Shown piece after piece: positions 27,428 to 37,680 of a stretch of DNA of 64,000 nucleotides (position 1 is its first letter; the number at the start of each line of letters is the position of its first letter). Location of the stretch: assembly GCA_013397075.1 (NCBI GenBank), contig VWZS01002677.1:58235-122234 (forward strand). Direction: 5' to 3'. The position numbers and the translations under genes were made by a program. The stretch comes from Rhabdornis inornatus (taxonomy: Eukaryota; Chordata; Aves; Passeriformes; Rhabdornithidae). The notes under the pieces were generated by a model, which saw only the letters and a program-made list of their open reading frames with translations, did not search any database and was not told where the DNA came from.

Positions 27428-28190
27428 GTCAGAGAATTACTGAATGGGTCAGATTGGAAGGGACTGCAGTGGGTCACTGATCCAACCTCCCTGCTGAGGC
27501 AGGGCCATCCCAGATCACAGGGTGAAGGATGGTGTCCAGGTGGTTATGGAAAATCTCCAGTGAGGGAAGCTGCACAACCTCTCTGGGAAACTTGTTCCAG
27601 TTCTTGGTCAATGCACAGGACAGTTCTTCCTCATGTTCGCTGTGAAATTTCTGGGCTTCTTTCTCTTGCTCTATTGCTTGGCACCCCTAAGCAGAGCCTG
27701 GCTTCATCCTCTTGACGCCCTCCATTCAGATACTGACAGATGTTGATGAGGTTCCCTCTCATGTGTCTCTTCTTCAGGTTGAACAGGCACAGCTCCCTCA
27801 GCCTTTCCTCATAAGAAAGATCAGCTTGGTTGCCCTCCACTGGAGTTGCTCCAGGAGCTCTGTGTTTCTCTTTGGCTGAGAAATCCAGAACTGGACACAG
27901 GACTCCAGATGTGGCCACACCAGGGCTGAGCAGAGGGGCAGGATCAGATCTCTTGACCCTGGCAATGTTTTCCCTAGTGCACCCCAGGATATCTTTGGCC
28001 TTCTTTGTCCCCAGGGCTCTGCTGGCTCATGGACAGCTTGGTGTCCACCAGTACCCTGCATTTTCATTTCCCTTTGAGTTTCAGAAAGTTCCTCTTTGCC
28101 TGTGACTCCAACCTGTCAAGGTCCTTCTGAAGTGCTGCACAGCCCTCTGGGGTATCAGCCGTTCCTCCCAGCTTTGTGTCTTCCAACTCC
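27428..28190 (-). mobile_element. CR1 LINE, 5'-truncated, antisense
   Basis: This is the clearest element in the window: a CR1 non-LTR retrotransposon inserted in minus orientation. Its 3' end is at the low coordinate, where 'AGAATTACTGAATGGGTCAG' (27431-27450) is the antisense of the CR1 terminal repeat. Next come 'GATCCAACCTCCCTGCT', 'CTCCAGTGAGGGAAGCTGCACAACCTCTCTGGG' in parts, and 'CAGTTCTTCCTCATGTTC', all hallmark antisense CR1 3'-UTR blocks. Beyond about 27640 it continues into the end of ORF2. The copy is about 760 bases of a full element of roughly 4.5 kb, has an internal deletion near 28050-28080 relative to the remembered consensus, and is certainly inactive. The 5' limit is approximate. 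Confidence 0.93.
27640..28147 (-). pseudogene. Remnant of CR1 ORF2 (reverse transcriptase) C-terminus
   Basis: The minus strand encodes pieces of the C-terminal part of CR1 ORF2, the endonuclease/reverse-transcriptase polyprotein. The pieces fall in shifted frames. Nearest the 5' side, 28106-28147 reads GCAALQKDLDRLE. Then the frame at 27798-28067 gives LILPLCSALVWPHLESCVQF and LLEQLQWRATK. A frame change near 27820-27840 leads to LSYEERLRELCLFNL and RGNLINICQYLNGG in the frame at 27631-27918. These match the RT C-terminal region known from CR1 elements. Catalytic motifs lie further 5' and are absent because of truncation. Frame changes and deletions make it a dead relic inside the CR1 copy described above. 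Confidence 0.9.
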
Positions 28191-29607
28191 AACTGATCAG
28201 AGCTGCTGAAATCCCTGTTTTAACTCCTTATGAGCTATCACTATTCAGAAGAAAAAAGGAAAAAATAGAGGGAAATCATTAATAAAAAATGAGGAGATGA
28301 AATCAGCTGTTTTTTAAAAAATTGCTGAATTACTAAATCTGTTTTTACCTTCATCATCTAACTAGATATGTGAAGAAAAAAAGTTGTGAGGGAAGTATAA
28401 ATAATTAACTCAAGATTTTCTCTGATGGAAAAATACAATAAACCAACAGTCTAATTTTTTATTTTTTTTTTAAACATCCAACATATAGATCAAGCACTTT
28501 TTGCACAAATAGGCAGCAGAGATACAGGTAATGCACTTAATGAAACAATAGAAATTAACTGTGAAAAATAAGAAAAATTAATATGAGATTGTGAGGGCTT
28601 CCCCTCCCCAAGAGAAACATGCTGAAAAATTAAGGAAATTCTCATTTACCACTTCCCACACTTAATCTCTGTGGAAATGGAGATACAGCAATCCTGCAAT
28701 AACTAAAAGAGGCATAAAAAAAAATCTTAAGTAACATAATAAGTTAACAGTTATGAAAAAAAAATAAATTGAAATACAGTCTGTATCAACATAGAAGAAC
28801 CTAATTAAAAATGCCCATAAAATTCACAGGCAAAGTTAGTAATGATGAAATCCAGCAAGGCTTTCCCAGGCCAGTGTGGCAGTGGGTCTGGGTTTCTGGA
28901 AAGCAGGTTACTGACAGCTGACAAGGGTGCTTTTTCTGTAATACTTCTCCCCTGAGGCTTCAAAGTGTGGAAGATGTAGCTTATTGTCCCCTTACGATAT
29001 CAGGAATATCAAAAACAAAAAATAGTAAGAGATTTTCATTGTCATCTTTGATGAAATAGGCTTTGGCATAGCATGCTACTTCAGCATTTATTATTTATGT
29101 GATTTTTATCTTGTCAGGCTTAATCTGCAGTGTGGCTAATCTTTAACGGATTTAATGCTGCCTGTGAGGTGTTGGGAATGCGCCGTAAAAAGAAGAAAAT
29201 TATGTTGCTGTTGTTACTTCCCTCAAGAATGAGTATCCATAGGATAGCATTTAAGTATTCCAATGGAGGATATACAGCTCAAGGAGTAAGTTAAAATCAG
29301 ATTGAGAATGATTGCTCCTATTGTCACTTGGATTCCCTGTACATCCAGTCAGACCAGATTATGGGTGAATTAAAAGAATTTTTAATTGCCTTCTCCATCA
29401 GACCGCTCTACAACTCATCTTGCAGAGAAAAGGCACTGTTGCAGTCCACTGCAGGTCGTGTGCAGGGATTTTTCCATATTATTGCTCTGTAAATGATCTC
29501 AGAGGAGGAAGAGAGAAACAGGTCTGTCTGTATGTTTTCCACCTGCCTGCTGAAAGTTTTGGGAAGGGGAGGCTAGGCTGGAAACTATTTCTTTCAGCAG
29601 TGGGCCT
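28191..29607. other. A+T-rich DNA between two CR1 copies, no gene seen
   Basis: No gene. A T-run (T8-9) occurs near 28456, and A-runs occur near 28717 and 28756. A short open frame at 29420-29614 has no recognised domain and runs into the next CR1 fragment. Confidence 0.55.
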
Positions 29608-29790
29608 CCTTTAGGTCCTGGAAGATTGCCCTGGTGCCTTCTCTAGGCTAAACAACTCCAGCCTGTGTCCATGGGAGCAATGCTCCAAAACCCTGATTAT
29701 CTTTGTGGTTCTCTGGACTCACTCCAACAGGCTCCATCTGCCCTACGTTGGATGCCCCAGAGCTGAATGCAGGTCTCTAAAACCCCTAAT
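29608..29790 (-). mobile_element. CR1 LINE fragment, antisense, truncated at both ends
   Basis: The plus strand carries the antisense CR1 blocks 'CCTTCTCTAGGCTAAACAAC' at about 29636-29655, then 'TGATTATCTTTGTGGTTCTC', 'TGGACTCACTCCAACAGGCTCC' in parts and 'GATGCCCCAGAGCTGAATGCAG'. Read on the minus strand these correspond to the ORF2 end (the LLE-VQR-TK-I block and the LFSLEK block), interrupted by stops. The 3'-UTR present in the neighbouring copy is missing here. The ends are approximate. It has the same orientation as the copy at 27428 but is a separate insertion, because both contain the same ORF2 segment. Confidence 0.8.
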
Positions 29791-30317
29791 TTGCATGTGT
29801 TTTGGAATATATTCCAGCACTATATATTTTGCTCACAGGCAAGAGTTAAAACTAGCTATTGAAAGTTCATTATATAGGTGTACTTAGAAGAAAGGAAAGC
29901 AAGTGTTTTCTTTCTCTGTTTGGAAAATATCAGTACTTGTGCTAAGTAACAATTGTTAACCTAACTTCTATAGATAACTATGTATGATTTCCTTTTGATA
30001 AATCCCATTTTTACATGGCCATTAACTACAATGACTGTAATGGAGGTTTTGCCAGAAACAGTTGATTTCGTTAAAGCCAGATTTTGACAAATTTGCCTCA
30101 GCTGCATAATTTTAACTGTCAAGCTAACAATGCCAGGCTTTACTAAGCCTCTACTCAAATAACCAGCAAATTCACTTGAATAATTTTGTTTGCTTTTCTT
30201 TTCTGACTGAATACCTACTGCTGAAATCCAGGCTACTGGATGTCCTGAGGCTGTGCGCAGCAGTCTTTGCCTACGATTGGAATCATAGGCTTGCAATTCA
30301 GGCTGCTTTTGTTAGTA
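29791..30317. other. Unidentified DNA with a 111-codon minus frame
   Basis: The longest frame is minus 29961-30296 (111 codons), rich in Ser, Lys, Val and Ile, with no domain I recognise and no neighbouring gene context. It overlaps a plus frame at 30176-30424 that is simply the translation of the adjoining T/G tract. I treat both as chance frames. Confidence 0.45.
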
Positions 30318-30422
30318 GTTTTGCTTGTTTGGTTGGTTTTTTTTGTTTGTTTTTTGGTGGTTTTTTTGTGTTTGTTTTTTTTTGTTTGTTTGTTTTTTGT
30401 TTCTTTGTTTTTGTTTTGTTTT
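30318..30422. repeat. T/G low-complexity tract, (TTTG)n-like
   Basis: Just over 100 bases consist almost only of T with scattered G and occasional C, including TTTG and TTTTTG units and T8-9 runs. It is the longest simple-sequence tract in the window. On the minus strand it reads as an A-rich, C-interrupted tract like an aged poly(A) tail; a minus-strand retrocopy would then lie at higher coordinates, where I recognise nothing. Confidence 0.88.
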
Positions 30423-31839
30423 AATTTAATGTTCTGTTTTGCACTATACTTTAAGCTCCAGGAAGAATGATTGATTGTAACTTGTCCTCAATAGCTGTAT
30501 ATCCATTGTAAGACTGAACTCTGTGAGGAAAAACCCATAACCTGAACAAACAAGCAAGATATTTTTCATTAATTCAATTGATATTTTTAAATAAGAAATA
30601 AGCAAAATCTCTGAATTCTAATGAAGTGATAGACAGATTTCCTTTATTTTAGAAGTGATAGAAAATATATAAATAAGGAGGAGAATAGCTCCTGCCCGAT
30701 GCTTTTTCTTTCTTCCTTGAAGGAAGAGGGATACTGGGTTTAATGTCCATAAGAGCACAAGTATAACTTACAGAGTTTGTGTACCAGCTTTGTTCTGCAT
30801 TTTTCATAAAGATAAATACCTTTATACTCTAGACTTGAAGCAAGGGAGAAGGAGAGAGGAATGATTGAAGATGGTTATGAACAGCAAACTATCATTTAGA
30901 GAGCCATTATTCTAAGCCTTAGCCCTCAAGTGCCTCACTGGAAAGTGAAACTTATATAAAATTTGTCTGAACGACTTGGTTATTCCTATGACCCATTCTA
31001 AGACCACCAAGTAAACATCCATATATCTATAATATTATTTTCCTGTTGTTGTTTTACTTTAAATCTGCTGCTTGTTAGATTGTGTATGGTACTGCTACTA
31101 AGAAAATTATTTTTTTTTAGCTGAAAAAATATGTACAAACTAGACAGTCAAAGCCATATTTGCTTCTGTGTATTTAACAAATCTCAGTGGCTTTTTCTTG
31201 CAACATGTCCCTCATCCCTTGAACCCATACAAACTTGAGTGGCCACAATATCTGTTGGGGGAGGAAAAAATGTTTTGCAGCTCTGGAGCATTTCAAACGA
31301 GGGAAAAAACCCAGCAACACCCCAATCCAATATTTAATTGCTGATCTTTGGATTTTAATGTGGCTTTTACTAGCTTCTTTTGACTTTTAACTCTTCCTCT
31401 TCTGACTCTTCTCACTGAAGATACAGCAAGCATTTAGCCCTAGCCAGCCTATGCTGTAGACCAGCTCTTTGAAGTGTTTTGTAGCAGCCTCGTTTGATAT
31501 CTCCAACATCTGTTTCTGGATGGTGAATTGATATATTATGCAAACATCAACTTGTGCTTGAAATTACTTTTGCTTAGGTGATTGGTGGATTTTTTCCAGA
31601 AATGCCAACCTCAGAAATTTTGGAGGTACTGAAATCAGAGAGGAAATACTCATCTCATTAGAACCAGGATTCCTTAGAGAATTATGTCTGTTCCATAAAA
31701 GTGTAGAGAAAAGAATGAAAGCATAAGAGGCCTTCCTTTGACACTGTCAGAGCTAGGGCAAGATGAATCTAAACACAATATTTTCTAGCTCTTTTTGCAT
31801 TTAGAAAGTAGCAAACACAACCTCTCCATTCCACTTTCA
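30423..31839. other. A+T-rich DNA, no gene seen
   Basis: No open frame of note, no transposon and no RNA gene is recognisable. Only short A- and T-runs are present. Confidence 0.55.
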
Positions 31840-32300
31840 TGGCCCTACGAACGTAATGTAGGTGAATTAGCTGAAGTGATTGATCTGATGCAGTGCTGAA
31901 CAACACATCCAGGAACTCTACTCTGTTTGCCTAATGAAGTGTCAATATGTCTCAAATGGTCCCTCAAATGATTTAAAGGAATTGTCAGATTTAGTCAAAG
32001 AAGCCTCCAATGATTTACGGTATTGTATAAAGCTCTTAATCATTTAACTATAGGAGTGCTTCAAATCACTCATCATTTTTTCAGCTACTTATCCTGATGC
32101 ATATACTAATGTCTAATTTGCTAATTAGAGGAGGAAGATTGCAGCGCTTTGACAGGCAAGGCCAAAAATGGATTCTGCCCATAAAAGAAGTCACAAAGGT
32201 AACAAAGACAATTTGCAAAGGAGGAAATAAGGCATAAATAAAGCAATCAGTTACAAAACTGGTAATCAACAATTAGATAATTTACTATAAGTGATTAAAA
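31840..32300. promoter_or_regulatory. Possible homeodomain-rich enhancer-like block
   Basis: The block is low in repeats and dense in homeodomain core words. TAATTT at 32114-32119 is followed after one base by the palindrome CTAATTAG at 32121-32128. A TGACAG word, the MEIS/TALE type, lies at 32150-32155 directly after GCGCTTT. More TAAT/ATTA cores lie in 32020-32060 and 32255-32300. Known vertebrate developmental enhancers often look like this, but A+T-rich DNA yields such words by chance. Without cross-species alignment the call is inference only. Confidence 0.25.
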
Positions 32301-32491
32301 TGAATGCAGAACCATGGTAAATGCATACAAAGCCAGAGGAAGATCCGAATAGGTTTCAAAAAAATCTTCATACAAGATCCTTTCCACAGCAGTTTTAATA
32401 GGTTCATGTGTTAAACAGTCTTTAAAAATTGTCCTCATTATATAATCTGTTTTAAGAGGGAAAACTAGGAATTACTTACTCATTACTTCAG

Positions 32492-32609
32492 AGTAATGTT
32501 AAAACAAAAGACAAGACATCATGAAAGACTACTAGAAGAACTGTTATTAGAGCAGGAATGTAAAGAAAGAGAAGCACGTGATGAAACATTTGAACAGCCG
32601 GAGAATTCT
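32492..32609 (+). other. Candidate exon with coiled-coil-like frame
   Basis: The block starts after ATTACTTCAG (AG at 32490-32491) and ends before GTAAGG (32610). A single plus frame is open through it, from 32469 to the stop at 32676-32678. The peptide is strikingly charged and helical: it contains RHHERLLEELLLEQECKERE, then a run of acidic and polar residues ending QPENS at the donor, with Leu spacing like a short coiled coil. Few stop-free frames in A+T-rich intergenic DNA look this protein-like. Size is 118 bases, one leading base plus 39 codons. I do not recognise the parent protein. Alternatives are a decayed retrocopy fragment or a purine-rich chance frame. The acceptor's pyrimidine tract is only moderate. 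Confidence 0.3.
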
Positions 32610-34818
32610 GTAAGGAATCTGAAAAATCAGAGATACAATTCATTTAATGGAGATCACATGGCTATGTTAATTTCATAGGAGCCCACAGGCTCTGACAGAC
32701 ATGCTTCTATAATTGCAGAAGCAGCCATAGGTTTGCATTTCTAATTTACTTTTGTCACATGTCGTATGATCAAACATAAACTTGATGGTGTTCACAGCCC
32801 AGATAGAGAACATGGCTAAATTGCAGAGGAATTATGTGAAAATCAGAACATAAAATTTGGGATATTAACATTAGTATTTATCCTGTGAGATTTGCTTCAA
32901 AATAAATTCTAACACCATAGTGTAAGAAAACTTAAATTACAATGAATTACAATATATATATTGTATATCACACATATAGTCACATTAATTTTAATATGTT
33001 GAAATTATAGTCAGAAATGGACTTTCAGTAGAAAAGTAAATGAAGTTGCTGAAGCAAAAGGAAATTAACATTGATTGCAAGTGGAATAAACTGTGCAGAT
33101 TTGGAAGGCTCTGATTTATTGAGGTGAGAACTACTTCTAAGGCCATTAACATGAAGATTTAATTAATGTGCTATTATTTTTTCCAGATACTGTAAGGAGC
33201 TAGAAGCCTTTAAAAAATATAGTTTTATTTTGATAGGGAAAATCAATATGAAAACTGCAGGAGAAGCAATCTCAGATTACCAGACTGGACATTAATGAAC
33301 TTAGCTATTGAAAACAATTAAGAAACAATGAAAGTTCCTAACAAGCATCACAGTTTCAAGCATGAAAAGCTGTTCTCTTTCATATCCTAATGATGAAATC
33401 TTTGTCTCTTGGAGAAGGTAACATGTCTAGGAAATATGTTTCTTACCTATTTGTCTCTTTCTGTGATTCCTAGTCCCTCATATTTTCAAATACCTGACCT
33501 TTGAGCAGTTTCAAAAATCCTCTAGCATTTCTACTTACATGTTTCATCCTCTTTCTGTGCTCTGCCTAGTTTGTACCATGATTCAAAGAGCATTTAATAA
33601 ACTTAAAACATCTCTGCAGAGTATGATACTGCTCTAAAAGCAGCCCACTGCTTTTGTAAAAGTGACCATAGGAGGGTGATGTATTGGGATCATTTTGTGC
33701 TACTTTACTACACCAGTAGAGATTAATATTCTGTAAGCTAGACAAGGATGAGAAAAGTCTTTCTGGATAAAGACTCTCAAATATAGGTTAATTCCTAATT
33801 TTAAAAACTGTTCTGAGTTTATGACTCAGTGAAAGTGGAATACTTCCTGTGCTGATTGAGGACCTCAAGGATAAAATCCATTCATGATTTTGTAGCTCTC
33901 AAAATGTTTCTGAGGACCCTGTAAGGAGCTAGATAAATAGGAAGAGAGAGATTGATTTTTCTCTATTTATATTCTCTAGACACAAACAAAAAATTCTTAG
34001 CCTCTCTGCTTTCCCATTAACTTCAAAATACTAGAGATTTTGTAAGCTACACTCTTGCTTGCCTTGAGTGGAGAATCCTGTTACAACGCTCCCATCCCCC
34101 AGTGAATTCTGAACGTTCCTTTTATCACGCATGAATCCTTTAGAAGATAAACCAATCATTCTTTTTCTATTATCTAACCCTTTCTGCAGTAAGTGGTGTA
34201 TTTTAATTCACTGAGTACTGAAAGAGAATGTGCAAGATATGATATTGAAACATTGTGAGACTCAGCAGATGAGATGTGAAGGGGCTCCTTCTCCATCCTG
34301 ATGCCTGAGAACATTGGCAGTCAAGCAGTGCAGCCTCTTTTTCACCACTAGGAAGGGAGCAGCCCTTTCCTGTGGGGCTTCCTGGGTAAGAATTCAGAAA
34401 TTGAAGCAGTCTGTCATGGTGTCCACTGGATTCCCCAGGCACCTAAGTGAGACATATTTGAAAACAAATTTCTTTGTCAGATGAAAAGAAATCTTGTCTT
34501 GAAGTGCTGCTGCTCTTGAAGACAACTCTAAACTTCTAGCTGTCATTTTGCAGTGTTCATTATCAGCCTCATTTCTATTCAACAGACAGTTTGGGGCAGC
34601 AGAAGGAAAGCTGAGGCTCTGTAGGAGTAGACAAGTCACTGTATTGTGCATAGATCCTCTTTTCTGTGTGTAATGTTATCAGTACTGTAAGAAAAGCTGC
34701 TGAGTATAGCCATGTCATTGCAAATGCTGAGGTCTTTCAAGTGCATTTTATCAGATGGTCTCTGTCTCAGGGCACAAAGAGCATATGTTAGGATTACAGA
34801 AGATATTTCTTTTCATCC
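32610..34818. other. A+T-rich DNA, no gene seen
   Basis: No gene. A perfect 18-base A+T palindrome lies at 32948-32965. Two short minus frames at 34203-34442 and 34394-34651 overlap each other and have no recognised domain. Confidence 0.55.
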
Positions 34819-34930
34819 AAACAGTAAACAAAAAAACAGAAAACAAACAAAAAAGAAAAACAAACACTCCCCCAAAAAGTAAAACAACCAAGTGAATAAA
34901 AGACTGACAGCCAGGAAAAAAAAAAAAAAA
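34819..34930. repeat. A-rich low-complexity tract ending in A15
   Basis: The tract contains A-runs broken by C and G (AAACAAAC-type units) and ends in about fifteen A at 34916-34930. It may be a degenerate retroposon tail on the plus strand, but no body is recognised upstream. Confidence 0.82.
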
Positions 34931-37680
34931 GGCAAGCATTTTAGTTCTTTCTTCCACATTCAGTTTTTGTGTACATTTACCAAAACTCTTAAGTTACCTA
35001 AACCTAGATATCTCCTGTTTTCCCTCATTTTATTATTTTAGCTAAAAGCAATTTCTGTGGAAACAAGTAGTTCAAATATAAACCCTGCAACTGGAACTCA
35101 CCTAAATAACATCAAAAATCTTCTGAGATGCAGTTTTTATTTATTTTGAAGCTTCATCCTTTCTTTCTGCATTGTAGGGCTGTGGTTTCCCTATTTCCCT
35201 CCTTTTAGCATCATAATATCAGTGGTGAAATGGAAGGTAGTGGATTAAAACATAATAAACAATTCTATATTTATGGAATATATATTTTTAAAATTAATAA
35301 TTTATCCTTAATTGTGGGATTATTTCACTAGTTCCATCGAGTCTTATGGAAAAAAGCACTTTAGGTTCTACTATTAGGTTCAAGATGGTAACAACCCACT
35401 ACTGAGGCTCTTCTTTAAGAGTTTTATGAACATATGCAGCTTAGAAATTACAATTGGCTGCTGCTCCACAGTCAGTCAGAGGTATGAAACAAAAGATTCT
35501 GAGATGGCCAGGGAACTGTTGGAATAGCTTGACCTGGCTTTTGTACCAGTGAAGTTCTGAGTCCCAGGATGTGACCAGTGTTACAGAATGGCAATTGTCT
35601 GAGGTGCCCCCTTACTGACTGCTTTTACAGTGCATCCAAATGGGTTATGGGGATATTTCAGGTCGAATTCATGCCCTTACCCCAGTGTACAGCTGAGGTA
35701 GAGACACCAATATCTGAAGGTAATTGCTCAGCTACAGCAGCCAAATGCCACCGACATAGAAAATTGTTGATTTATGTCACACAAAGGCAGCATGGAAAGC
35801 AAGCACCTGGGTCAAGTGTGCTTTTTCAATTTCTTCCTTTACTTTCTTCCTGCATTCAGTCACAAGAAATGATACAGAGCCAGCCTGAAGGGTGGAACTG
35901 AAGGCTTGTGGGAAGATTGTCAATTTTAAAGCAGACTCAGGTGTAGATGAAATGGCCGTGTCAGAAAAGAAGCTTCACTCCCTTCACAGCTGAACCAACT
36001 GTGTCTACTCCAAATAATTCCAGAGGCAGCATAAACACAAAGAGGAAAGTGTGTCTTTAATACTTGGGCTGGGGAGACTTTAGACTGATTTCCCTTCATC
36101 TGGACACCTACTACTCTCTTGGTGAAAAGAATGAAAGAAAAAATTTACGAGGATGCATTGGAATCATTTGTTATGCACGCACAGTCACTGTTTATAACAT
36201 TGAAACTATTAACTTCACAAGCTTTCCTTTCTCACACTTTTCAAATAGCTTCCAGCATAACACAGTGTTGGACCAGCTACACTCAGCATCTTGTATGATC
36301 AGACCCTGATGTGTCAGGAAACTTGAAATGTGTAACAGAGTTGTTCTGTGTTAGAAGCGCAGTAACATCTGCTGTCATACTGTGAGGAAGAATGTAAAAA
36401 CCCAGACATGTGAGAACCTCAGCAGACTCTTCAGAAGGTGGAAAAAACATTTTTGTAACTTTCTACCTGTGGAATAAAAGATGCTCTCTTGAAGCAGAGG
36501 TAAGGATAGTCTAGTTACCTTCCTAACAAATCAGCACCCTTGTCATCCTCTAGTAAGGCTGAGGCATGGCCATTGAGACATTCCTTAGTCTGTCCCAAGG
36601 ATTTAATTGATTACTGGAGAGGTACTACAGTGGCTTGGTGTTAGAGGCTGTTCTGCTCATCAAACCTGTCAGGACAAGTTTTGAAAGGTAAGGGTAGATA
36701 AAATTTTCAGTTGTTATCTCTTGTAACTAATGCATTCATTTAATAAAACTGGTATTTTAAACTTTACCTAAGTTTCTTAATTTTTATTTAATATAACTCT
36801 CTATATGTTAAAAAACTAAAAGCTATGAAGCCACAGTAGTTCTTTGTATTTATCTTATGCATAAGTTAAACTCTTTGCCACATGGAGAACATAAGAGTGC
36901 ATGTTTTAACTCTCAAGTATTTTCATATCCATAGGATAGAGTGATCATCTGATTAATGGCTGTAACATCACATACCATGATTGTATGTTCTAATACTTCA
37001 AAAAATGTTGATTATTTCTTTTCTTTCATACATGGAATGTTAAACACTCAACTTCCTTCTAATGTTCCTTCAAGTATAAACAATGCTACTTTTAATTAAA
37101 ATAGAACATTAAGGAAAAAACTGAGGGTGTAGAGATCAGATATGATTTCCCTTCTACAGTTACCTTCCAGGCATTATTACTAGGATTTTGTGAGGAAAGA
37201 ATTAAATAGAAAGTAGGCTTTAGTTTTATTATAAATGTGAATCACATCATTAGGAGATAATACTATATTATTTTTCTGAATTGACAATGAACATGATCAC
37301 CTTAACAGGCTCCTTTTGATGCAGTATTTAAAATGATAAGAGAAGGATGTGTTAGGAATAAAATAGAACTACAGGTGGTGTTTTGGTTTCTCTGTCCCAC
37401 ACTTCAAATACTGAGAATAAATTAATGGGTAAAATATTCTACCTGAAGTTTGGAAAATACTTTATTAATTGCTAAAATATTTAATTTCCTGGTTTGAGTC
37501 TGAATTAGAAACTTCAAATCATAACTCAAATATCTCAAAACAGCAAGGTTTTAACTTAAATGTTAACCATTGTTTAATCATGAGTTTGCTTCTAAGTAGT
37601 GGTAATACTGAGACAGTGAAGTCTTTCACATTCCAGCATAAATGAATAGATTTAATGAACCTTTTTTTCTGGTTTATTGA
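34931..37680. other. Non-coding DNA, no gene seen
   Basis: No convincing gene. A plus frame at 35578-35901 (107 codons) lies in a slightly GC-richer patch and is Cys/Ser/Gln-rich without a domain. It contains an acceptor-like CTTTTACAG (ending 35630) and a donor-like GAAGGTAATT near 35720, but the frame has no independent support. Confidence 0.5.

Noticed and set aside
29961..30296. 111-codon minus-strand frame
   Set aside because: No domain, no splice or promoter context on that strand, and the length is within chance for 64 kb.
30176..30470. Two plus frames made almost only of Phe, Val, Cys and Leu
   Set aside because: They are direct translations of the T/G low-complexity tract.
35578..35901. 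107-codon plus-strand frame with splice-like words
   Set aside because: The Cys/Ser/Gln-rich composition is unlike a known family, and the acceptor- and donor-like words enclose only about 90 bases in a frame that shows no independent support.
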